Positions 1 to 6,974 of a stretch of 6,974 bases of DNA are shown in pieces (positions within the stretch are counted from its first letter, which is position 1; each line of letters opens with the position of its first letter). The notes below the pieces were generated by a model that saw only the letters and a program-made list of their open reading frames with translations, did not search any database and was not told the origin of the DNA. The stretch comes from Planctomycetaceae bacterium (GTDB taxonomy: Bacteria; Planctomycetota; Planctomycetia; Pirellulales; Pirellulaceae), in NCBI GenBank assembly GCA_012965455.1, contig DTSG01000546.1:1-6974 (forward strand). Reading direction: 5' to 3'. Position numbers and translations under genes: made by a program.

Positions 1-434
1 TTGGGAAGTTTTCCAAACAGTAATTGGTGGTCTACGAAGTTACCTTTATTAGGGTCAAGGTGATCGCGAAAGCCCCCCTTGTCCTGCATGACGCGTGTTA
101 GTTCGCCGACGATCCAAGCGGAGAACTTCAGGCGAGCAATGACTTGCGGTTGCTCAGCATCCTGGGGAGGCATCTCTTTAAGAGTGACCTGAGCCCAGAT
201 GCTTTTCCAGATCTCCGCATTGACGCCATCAACCGGCCCAAGATCGTGTAACGCCAAGTTACCCTCGGGTTCTGTGTCTCCGTGGCAATCTACACAGTGG
301 TTTGTAAGAAACTTTGCCGCAAAACTCTTAAAATTTTCTCGGACTGGTTGTCCTAGGGTATAAGTGTCGGCCTGTGCCATGGGTAGTAAGCACAACGAGA
401 GCAAAGCCACCCAAACAAGTCTGACCTTTATCAT
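1..434 (-). CDS. Exported c-type cytochrome domain protein, N-terminal part (runs off window)
   Basis: An open frame of 144 codons reads leftward from ATG at 434 and is still open at base 1. Residues 1-22 form a Sec signal peptide: basic MIKVR, a hydrophobic core, then a likely cut after MAQA. A single heme-attachment motif CVDCH lies at residues 47-51, and the KEMPP stretch (Met88) is the probable axial ligand, as in planctomycete cytochrome c (PSCyt1-like) domains. The part after about residue 125 (GNFVDHQLLF) leads into domains beyond the window. Genes of this type next to DUF1552 usually encode large DUF1587/DUF1592/DUF1588/DUF1585 proteins, so that is the likely full product, but those domains cannot be seen here. 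The start is fixed by the ATGA overlap with the end of the DUF1552 gene, which suggests translational coupling. It should act outside the cytoplasmic membrane as a heme protein. Substrate and partner are unknown. Confidence 0.85.
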   Translation of the reverse strand, partial: MIKVRLVWVALLSLCLLPMAQADTYTLGQPVRENFKSFAAKFLTNHCVDCHGDTEPEGNLALHDLGPVDGVNAEIWKSIWAQVTLKEMPPQDAEQPQVIARLKFSAWIVGELTRVMQDKGGFRDHLDPNKGNFVDHQLLFGKLP

Positions 435-1756
435 GTCAACAATTCCTTGATAGGACCGTTATGACTATCGAATTTCTTGGCGAGTTTCTCATCCATATTG
501 AAGCGATCAACATTAGCACCTGCGGCACGCAGGATAGATGTATAGAGAGCATTGATTGGTCGCTTGCCATCAAGTTGGGTGAAGCAACCTGTTTTGAATG
601 CGCCGTCGAAATTTCCAAGCAACATCACTGGCCAGTTAGTACCACTGGTGTGCTGTTTGTCAGCATTATTACTAGTGTAGACGATCAGCGTGTGATCCAT
701 CATCGTGCCACTGCCCTCAGGAATGCTATCAAGAGCGTCCATGATTTTTACTAGCATGCGACTGTTGTATTGACGAATCTTGATCCAGATTGGATTATCG
801 GGCTGATTTATATGACCAAGGTCGTGACCTTGTTTTTCAACTCCGATACCTTTCCACGCGCCGAAGATTTCACCACGTCCGGAACCGATGGTCAACGTGT
901 TAGTGATTCCTGATGTCAGCGCTGAGATACTAAGTTCAAGTAAAGCGTCGTGCCAGTCGGTTTCGAACTCTGGTCGAGTGTATCGCTCGTCTACCGTAGG
1001 AGCAAATTTGCGCAAGTGATCTGACACAGTACTTAGTTGCTCACGTAGACCGTTTACATCCTGAAATCCTTGGACGAATTGACCGTATCGGTGTTGACTC
1101 GTTGTCGGCAGTGATCGTCCTTTAGCAGTGGCAAGCTTCTCAACTTGTTCAAGCAGGCTAGAGCGCGCTTCATGCTGTTTGCGGATATCACCTGTCGCAA
1201 TGCCACCGTAAAGCATCTGATAGAGGTGATTTGGGTTGGAGTGCATAAAGATTGGTTGCCCAGCACCGCTTGCAGATAGGTTTGCAACGGTGGGTTTGGT
1301 GGTCATATTCTCAATCGAGTCCATACCGACGCAGAGATGTGGAAGCAGGGTTTCTGGAAGGACCTTACTCAACTCATAATCGATAGTAGACGCACTTGGT
1401 GGTACGCCATCACCACCGCGGTATCCACCGAGTGCGCCGAAGAAAGCACTGTGGGATGGGCTGGTGTGAGTACCATGCAGACCGTTAATGATATGCAGAC
1501 GGTCTTTATAGGATTCAAGTGGGCTGATCGGTTCTGGCAGAGTGACGTTAGCTAGGGAACCGCTGGTCATCCCCTTGGGGATACAGGTAGCAGGATGAAA
1601 TCCTTGGTTTTGCATGAAGAAAATGACACGTTTTGTTGTTCGTCCTGTGCCAGGAGCTGCCATCAGCTTTTGCGGATCTAATGCGGCGCTCATCACGGCT
1701 CCCGCACCAGCGGCCATTCCGGCCATGCCTTGTAGCATATTTCTTCGGTTAAGCAT
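431..1756 (-). CDS. DUF1552 family protein with twin-arginine signal
   Basis: This is a 441-residue protein of the DUF1552 family, which is widespread in Planctomycetota and Verrucomicrobiota and has no established reaction. The N-terminus MLNRRNMLQG carries the twin arginines (R4, R5), followed by an Ala/Gly/Met-rich weakly hydrophobic segment and a likely cleavage near LMAA (about residues 31-34). That points to Tat export as a folded protein. Family-typical stretches are NGLHGTHTSPSH (91-102), STIDYELS (123-130), YTSNNADKQ (360-368) and HTSGTNWPVMLLGN (369-382). The length is normal and the frame is intact. It is the first gene of an operon with the cytochrome gene that overlaps its stop by four bases. 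DUF1552 is distantly like DUF1501 and the alkaline phosphatase/sulfatase superfamily (family knowledge), so a hydrolase or cofactor-binding role is possible but unproven. The ribosome site is weak: GACGAAG lies just upstream of ATG 1756. Confidence 0.92.
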   Translation of the reverse strand: MLNRRNMLQGMAGMAAGAGAVMSAALDPQKLMAAPGTGRTTKRVIFFMQNQGFHPATCIPKGMTSGSLANVTLPEPISPLESYKDRLHIINGLHGTHTSPSHSAFFGALGGYRGGDGVPPSASTIDYELSKVLPETLLPHLCVGMDSIENMTTKPTVANLSASGAGQPIFMHSNPNHLYQMLYGGIATGDIRKQHEARSSLLEQVEKLATAKGRSLPTTSQHRYGQFVQGFQDVNGLREQLSTVSDHLRKFAPTVDERYTRPEFETDWHDALLELSISALTSGITNTLTIGSGRGEIFGAWKGIGVEKQGHDLGHINQPDNPIWIKIRQYNSRMLVKIMDALDSIPEGSGTMMDHTLIVYTSNNADKQHTSGTNWPVMLLGNFDGAFKTGCFTQLDGKRPINALYTSILRAAGANVDRFNMDEKLAKKFDSHNGPIKELLT

Positions 1757-1833
1757 AATCTTCGTCCAGTACGATTACGGGGTTGAAACCTGTGCGTCTA
1801 TCTATATAGTCGTGTAACTTAGAGCCAATTCTG

Positions 1834-1894
1834 TGGCAATATTTCTTGAAAACAGGTCAAACAAACCTATTTTGCATTCCTCTGTCTATTGCCA
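1834..1894 (-). repeat. Inverted repeat in DUF1552 leader
   Basis: TGGCAATA at 1834-1841 is exactly complementary to TATTGCCA at 1887-1894, giving 8-bp arms with a 45-nt loop. A third copy of the core, GCCA at 1824-1827, could instead pair with TGGC at 1834-1837. The pairings would be mutually exclusive in the leader RNA. The stems are short and may be chance. Confidence 0.3.
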
Positions 1895-1940
1895 ATTTTT
1901 GATGATTAATAGGTAAATTCAAGTACATTTTCTTTTCTAT

Positions 1941-1969
1941 AGTATAGCATCAGTCAATTGAATTCTCAA
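1941..1969 (-). promoter_or_regulatory. Sigma70-like promoter for the DUF1552-cytochrome operon
   Basis: Read on the minus strand, a TTGAGA -35 box (1964-1969) is followed after exactly 17 bp by a TATACT -10 box (1941-1946). Each box matches the consensus at five of six bases. Transcription would start near 1934, leaving a leader of about 178 nt before ATG 1756. Short TCAAT repeats (plus strand) at 1954, 1966 and 1977 overlap and flank the -35 side at roughly helical spacing and could be activator contacts. Promoter strength in this phylum is inferred from the E. coli consensus. Confidence 0.5.
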
Positions 1970-2096
1970 TCGCACATCAATCAAGGCAAGGACAAAATGC
2001 ACAATCACGCACTATTCGACGTTTAATTAGACACAATCAAAGTACGCAAATTGCTACTATGTAGGATTTGATCAATCTCATCGTCGATGGGGCGCC

Positions 2097-3521
2097 TTAA
2101 TCGGCCTTGTATAAGTGCTTACCCTGTCGGGCAGCCTGAATTGCCTTTTCCGTATCCAAGGGTATACCTGGGTCGTTCTGTTGTTGCATCCAGCGTTGCA
2201 GCTCTTCACGCATCCGTTTCTGTCGCACAGCCTGTTTGGGTCGACTTGCCAGATTGGTCATTTCATAAGGATCTTCAGCCGTATGATACAGTTGATACTC
2301 GGGACGGCTGACATAGCGTGACACCAGACGGTAGGTTGCCGGTTGAGCGTAGGAATCCCAAACCCAAGTTGCCCAATACGGATTATTCAGCTCTCCGCTG
2401 CCGCGCGACCCCATTAGGTGTTTCTCGATATAGACTGCGTCAGGCGTCAGATTATGGATATACCGATAAGTCCCATCACTCACCGTGCGAATCGGATAGG
2501 CCGGACCTTCGGGGATATTATTGTGCATACCGTAAACGTATTTTCGATGCTTATCCGTTTTACCAAATAAGACATCTGAAAAATCGGTGCCATCGTATTT
2601 GTGTTCTTTAGGTTCGCCACCGGCCAAGCTCACCAACGTTGGTAGAACATCTGCATACTGCACTAGGGCATCCGTGCGTTCTCCAGCGGCAATCTTCCCC
2701 GGCCAGCGAGCGACCAGTGCGGTGTGCAAGCCGGTATCCCAATTGGTCCATTTACATCCGGGAAACTGCGCTCCCTGTTCCGAAGAAAATAATACAACCG
2801 TATCATCCTCATGTCCCTGCTGTTTGAGTGCAGCCAGCAATTCTCCGACCTGACTATCCATATAGGTGATTTCAGCTAGGTACTTGCTAAAATCTTCGCG
2901 GGTTCGTACTGTATCTGCAATATTTAGTGGCAAGCTAAGTTGTTTCGGGGGATAGGCACTGGCATCGCCCATGACCCACGGCACATGCGGTTCGACCAGA
3001 GCCACCACGAGACAAAAAGGTTGATCGCCATTCCCACGAGAGATAAATTCATCAACCTTGTTCAGAAAGAAGGGCTTTGTCGGGTTACGAACGCAATTGG
3101 AATCAAACCCGTCAATTTTTTCAAAGGGGAATGCTGCCGCTGGTTTCACGTGCACTTTACCAGCCAACCCCACGCGGTAACCGAGTGCCGATAAATGCTG
3201 CGGCATACTGGTCACGCTGGATAAACTTGCCGAATGATTCCAGGCACAGCCATTTCCCAGCGGATACCGTCCGGAATACAATTCCGCTCGGCAGGGCTGA
3301 CACATCGCTTCTGATAAATAGGCTCGGTTAAACGTCAGGCCTGCGGCAGCCAAACTATCAATATTGGGCGTTTTTGCATTTTGCCCACCGTAAAGTGGTA
3401 AGTCGTTATAGGTACAGTCATCGGCCATGATGATAAGGATATTTGGCTTAGTTGCGGCCGACAGGGCGCCAGACCCAAGCCATAACAGGATCAGCAGAAA
3501 AGGTAGGTTTTGTCGTTGCAT
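2097..3521 (-). CDS. Secreted sulfatase, heparan N-sulfatase-like group
   Basis: This 474-residue type I sulfatase would hydrolyse sulfate esters or N-sulfate groups, using a formylglycine made from a cysteine. Residues 1-23 are a Sec signal peptide (LPFLLILLWLG, cut near ALSAA). The active-site motif is C74-Q-P-C77-R78, with C74 the residue to be converted. Metal ligands are D34-D35 (MADDCTYND) and probably E248-Q249 (SSEQGAQFPG), where many sulfatases have Asp-Asn or Asp-His. Other catalytic-site residues are K122/H124 (GKVHV), H179 (EPHVPW) and K257 (GCKWTNWDTGLH). The C-terminus has the usual YHTAEDPYEMTNLA subdomain. The SEQG...KWT pattern is that of the planctomycete group annotated as heparan N-sulfatase; substrate assignment is inference. 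It starts 6 bp after the upstream sulfatase stop without a clear Shine-Dalgarno, so coupled translation is likely. Confidence 0.93.
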   Translation of the reverse strand: MQRQNLPFLLILLWLGSGALSAATKPNILIIMADDCTYNDLPLYGGQNAKTPNIDSLAAAGLTFNRAYLSEAMCQPCRAELYSGRYPLGNGCAWNHSASLSSVTSMPQHLSALGYRVGLAGKVHVKPAAAFPFEKIDGFDSNCVRNPTKPFFLNKVDEFISRGNGDQPFCLVVALVEPHVPWVMGDASAYPPKQLSLPLNIADTVRTREDFSKYLAEITYMDSQVGELLAALKQQGHEDDTVVLFSSEQGAQFPGCKWTNWDTGLHTALVARWPGKIAAGERTDALVQYADVLPTLVSLAGGEPKEHKYDGTDFSDVLFGKTDKHRKYVYGMHNNIPEGPAYPIRTVSDGTYRYIHNLTPDAVYIEKHLMGSRGSGELNNPYWATWVWDSYAQPATYRLVSRYVSRPEYQLYHTAEDPYEMTNLASRPKQAVRQKRMREELQRWMQQQNDPGIPLDTEKAIQAARQGKHLYKAD

Positions 3522-3527
3522 GGTTGA

Positions 3528-5126
3528 TTACTTTGTCTCGAGGTTGAGTGCGGTTCGTTTGATCCAAGCAGCATGTAGCTTCTTTAATTCATTCAGTTTC
3601 TCAGGCATTTCACTGGCTAGGTCATGCAGTTCCGTTCCATCTTCCGATAGATGGTATAACTCCCATGGGTCCCGATCTGCTGCAACGAGCTTCCAGTCTC
3701 CCTGCAAAACAGCCTTACCATGTGCATGTCCCCAGAAAATCTCGGCATGTTCCGGGATACGTTTCCCCTGAAGCACTGGGGCAAAGGATCGGCCTGCGAA
3801 CGGTACGGGTTGTTGCTCGGAAAAATTCACTCCGGCAATATCCAATAAGGTTGGCATCATATCAATGACGTGGCAAACTTCCCCAGCCAACTTGCCTTTG
3901 CGTTTCTTAGCCACACCGGCCGGCCAGCTGATAATCAATGGTGAATGCGTACCGCCTTCATGGTCATATTGTTTAAACAGACGAAATGGCGTATTGGACG
4001 CGTTCGCCCAGCCATAGCCATAGGATTGAAACGTTGCCTGCGAACCGGGCATCAGGCCCGGTACGTTGCCGGGCTTAATCGGTGTTTTCTTCCCATCGGT
4101 AGTAAAATCACGACTCCAGCTACCTTTGCGCATTTTTCCGTATTCAACGTGACAACCTCCGTTATCGTGTTGATAAATCACCATTGTGTTATCCGTAATT
4201 CCTGTACTGTGCAGATAGCCGGTAATCCGTCCGATATTCCGATCCATACAGGTAACCTGGGCAGCATAGACTTCCATCCGCCGCTGTTGCCAAAGCTTCT
4301 CTTCCGCGTCTTCCCAAGCAGGTACTTGAGGATGGCGTGGCGATAACTCCCAGCGGGGATCCACAACACCAAGTTCTTTCATCCGCGCATGTCGTTGCCG
4401 GCGAAGTGCATCCCAGCCCAGTTCATAGCGACCCTGATAATGGGCAATATCTTCCGGCTTAGCGTGTAAAGGCCAGTGCGCCGACGTGTAGGCGACATAC
4501 AAGAAAAAGGGCTTTTCCTGATCACGCTGTTCGAGAAAACTGAGCGCCTGATCCGTAATCGCATCCGTGTAATAGTAATCCCCTTTTCCATCCCACTGAT
4601 GACGCATACTTTTTCCGTTAAGCTGCAGATCAGCCGGTGCGAAGAAATCGGAAGCGCCATGAATCGTCCCGTAAAACTGGTCAAATCCCCGGTGGTGCGG
4701 GGCATTAGGTCCGTCTGGTTTTCCGGCATCCGATAAATGCCATTTCCCGGACATGAAGGTGCAATAGCCCGCTGCAGCCAACGCCTGAGGCAATGTGACG
4801 GCACTCGGATGAAGACCCCCGCTGGCCGACCCTTTATTAGGCAATGCTGTTTTCGGGTAGAGACTCGTCATTAAGCTAGCGCGTGTTGGCCAGCACATAT
4901 TGTTGACATAGTAATTAGTGAATCGCAGACCGTCAGCGGCGATCGCGTCCAGTGCCGGAGTCTCTATTTCACCCCCATAGCACCCTAGGTCGGAATACCC
5001 CATATCATCGGAAATAATCAGAATAATGTTAGGACGGGAAGCTCCTAGCGCAGAGCTCGCGCAATATATTGTCACGAGCATGTACAGGCATAAACGGCTA
5101 AATTTCATCGCACTGTATTCTTTCAT
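3528..5126 (-). CDS. Secreted arylsulfatase-type sulfatase
   Basis: This type I formylglycine sulfatase has up to 532 residues and is first in a two-gene operon. The active-site motif is C78-W-P-T-R82, with C78 the formylglycine precursor. D40-D41 (ISDDMGYSD) and D321-N322 (QHDNGG) are the calcium ligands. K128/H130 (GKWHL), H217 (SAHWPLH) and K385 (LFKQYDHEGGTHSPL) complete the site. The C-terminal subdomain reads GDWKLVAADRDPWELYHL, as in arylsulfatases of the S1_4 type; that subfamily call is from memory of its motifs. Two starts are possible. ATG 5126 gives MKEYSAMKFS, preceded by CCTCCGATT, which is no ribosome site. ATG 5108 gives a cleaner signal peptide starting MKFSRLCLYM, with GAAAGAA upstream. 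The cut is likely near SALGA in either case. Residue numbers here count from 5126. It probably acts on a sulfated polysaccharide outside the cytoplasm, together with the downstream sulfatase. Confidence 0.93.
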   Translation of the reverse strand: MKEYSAMKFSRLCLYMLVTIYCASSALGASRPNIILIISDDMGYSDLGCYGGEIETPALDAIAADGLRFTNYYVNNMCWPTRASLMTSLYPKTALPNKGSASGGLHPSAVTLPQALAAAGYCTFMSGKWHLSDAGKPDGPNAPHHRGFDQFYGTIHGASDFFAPADLQLNGKSMRHQWDGKGDYYYTDAITDQALSFLEQRDQEKPFFLYVAYTSAHWPLHAKPEDIAHYQGRYELGWDALRRQRHARMKELGVVDPRWELSPRHPQVPAWEDAEEKLWQQRRMEVYAAQVTCMDRNIGRITGYLHSTGITDNTMVIYQHDNGGCHVEYGKMRKGSWSRDFTTDGKKTPIKPGNVPGLMPGSQATFQSYGYGWANASNTPFRLFKQYDHEGGTHSPLIISWPAGVAKKRKGKLAGEVCHVIDMMPTLLDIAGVNFSEQQPVPFAGRSFAPVLQGKRIPEHAEIFWGHAHGKAVLQGDWKLVAADRDPWELYHLSEDGTELHDLASEMPEKLNELKKLHAAWIKRTALNLETK

Positions 5127-5154
5127 AATCGGAGGTTACCAGAGACGTTCTTTT

Positions 5155-5199
5155 TGACATGGTCAGCGCCACGGGTCAACCGGGAGTCACGGCTCTGAC
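5155..5199. promoter_or_regulatory. Cluster of TGAC/GTCA half-sites
   Basis: TGAC at 5155 and 5196 and GTCA at 5162, 5175 and 5186 give five copies of one 4-bp half-site, in both orientations, within 45 bp. Several are spaced 10-13 bp apart, and two pairs form small inverted repeats (TGAC-N3-GTCA and GTCA-N6-TGAC). The cluster lies about 30-75 bp upstream of the sulfatase operon start, a position fitting an operator. No regulator family can be named, and 4-bp words are short enough for this to be coincidence. Confidence 0.3.
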
Positions 5200-5322
5200 G
5201 CCTATAAAGACCGAGATCGTAAAAAACAGAAACTCGGTACTCACTCGAATCCATTCGTCTTTTAAAGGTCTAACCACCTGTTGATTTTAGGGCGGATTTA
5301 CTCTTTCTATTTTAAGGGAAGC

Positions 5323-5348
5323 GAATGTGCAGATGTATCTGCACATTC
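5323..5348. repeat. Perfect 26-bp interrupted palindrome
   Basis: The arm GAATGTGCAGAT (5323-5334) is followed by a GT spacer and then its exact reverse complement (5337-5348). As DNA it is a good candidate operator for a dimeric repressor or activator. As RNA it would form an 11-bp stem with a UGUA loop directly ahead of the ribosome site of the gene at 5370. There is no T-run on either side, so it does not look like an intrinsic terminator. It lies in the divergent region and could control one or both transcripts. Confidence 0.75.
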
Positions 5349-5361
5349 AGGTTCGTCGTTT

Positions 5362-5366
5362 GGAGG
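5362..5366 (+). promoter_or_regulatory. Ribosome binding site deciding the start at 5370
   Basis: GGAGG precedes ATG 5370 with a short 3-nt AAA spacer. It is the only strong Shine-Dalgarno correctly placed ahead of any gene in this window. It favours 5370 over the in-frame ATG at 5325, which lies inside the palindrome. Confidence 0.6.
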
Positions 5367-5369
5367 AAA

Positions 5370-6974
<1,605 letters not shown>

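Larger units (their letters stand above)
1757..2096. other. AT-rich intergenic region and operon leader
   Basis: These 340 bp separate the end of the sulfatase pair from the DUF1552 gene, all on the minus strand. I see no convincing protein gene here. The region holds a sigma70-like promoter reading left (1941-1969), a predicted leader of about 178 nt down to the DUF1552 start, and an 8-bp inverted repeat within that leader. No strong stem followed by a T-run is visible after the sulfatase stop at 2097, so a rho-independent terminator for the sulfatase operon was not found. Confidence 0.7.
5127..5369. other. Divergent intergenic control region
   Basis: These 243 bp lie between the leftward sulfatase operon and the rightward PSCyt1-DUF1549 gene, so promoters for both should be here. 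I could not find a convincing -35/-10 pair for either direction. A perfect TTGACA at 5154-5159 (plus strand) has no -10 box at a proper distance. The region does contain a TGAC/GTCA half-site cluster (5155-5199), a 12-bp-arm palindrome (5323-5348) and a GGAGG ribosome site (5362-5366). No protein gene is supported within it. Confidence 0.7.

Noticed and set aside
2042..2057. Hairpin GTA-GCAA / TTGC-TAC as a terminator of the sulfatase operon
   Set aside because: The stem is AT-rich, has a bulged C and a one-base loop, and no T-run follows on the minus strand.
2068..2075. TTGATCAA palindrome downstream of the sulfatase operon
   Set aside because: Eight-base palindromes are common in AT-rich DNA and nothing else supports a site.
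4379..4804. Open frame of 141 codons within the first sulfatase gene
   Set aside because: It is an out-of-frame shadow of the clearly coding sulfatase with no recognisable family features.
5154..5208. Perfect TTGACA (5154-5159) and TATAAA (5203-5208) on the plus strand as a promoter for the DUF1549 gene
   Set aside because: The boxes are 43 bp apart, far from the required 16-18 bp, and neither has a proper partner.
5281..5313. TTGATT (5281) with TATTTT (5308) as a rightward promoter
   Set aside because: The spacing is 21 bp, and at the correct 17-bp spacing the -10 hexamer is TTTCTA, a poor match.
5325..5369. In-frame upstream ATG at 5325 as the start of the DUF1549 gene
   Set aside because: It lies inside the palindrome, would add 15 Cys-rich residues before a signal sequence already too far from the N-terminus, and lacks the GGAGG that precedes 5370.

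Overview
The window looks like part of a planctomycete or other PVC-group (Planctomycetota/Verrucomicrobiota/Lentisphaerota) genome. The basis is gene content: two secreted formylglycine sulfatases, a DUF1552 protein with a twin-arginine signal, and two exported proteins with a planctomycete-type cytochrome c (PSCyt1-like) N-terminus, one of which continues into DUF1549. These families are strongly expanded together in that phylum group. Base composition is moderate, and the intergenic DNA is visibly AT-rich. The genus cannot be told from this sequence.

Layout, left to right. (1) 1-1756, minus strand: an operon with the DUF1552 gene (431-1756) first. A c-type cytochrome gene follows it, with only its first 144 codons inside the window (1-434). 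The two genes share a 4-bp ATGA stop/start overlap. (2) 1757-2096: a 340-bp AT-rich gap holding a good sigma70-like promoter (1941-1969) for that operon and a long leader with a small inverted repeat. (3) 2097-5126, minus strand: two sulfatase genes 6 bp apart. The upstream gene (3528-5126) is arylsulfatase-like with a CWPTR active-site motif. The downstream gene (2097-3521) resembles heparan N-sulfatases and has a CQPCR motif. (4) 5127-5369: a divergent intergenic region with a cluster of TGAC/GTCA half-sites near the sulfatase side and a perfect 12-bp-arm palindrome just upstream of the rightward gene. (5) 5370-6974, plus strand: the first 535 codons of a large PSCyt1-DUF1549 protein, open at the window edge. 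Both edge genes are incomplete only because the window ends.

The genes suggest an exported polysaccharide-processing locus (inference). The sulfatases would remove sulfate esters or N-sulfate groups from a sulfated glycan in the periplasm or equivalent compartment. The cytochrome-domain proteins, whose enzymology is poorly known, would act in the same compartment. The divergent arrangement and the palindrome suggest common control of the sulfatases and the DUF1549 gene. No formylglycine-generating enzyme, transporter, regulator, mobile element, tRNA, rRNA or CRISPR array is visible. I do not see a clearly new system. The most notable unexplained element is the palindrome at 5323-5348.
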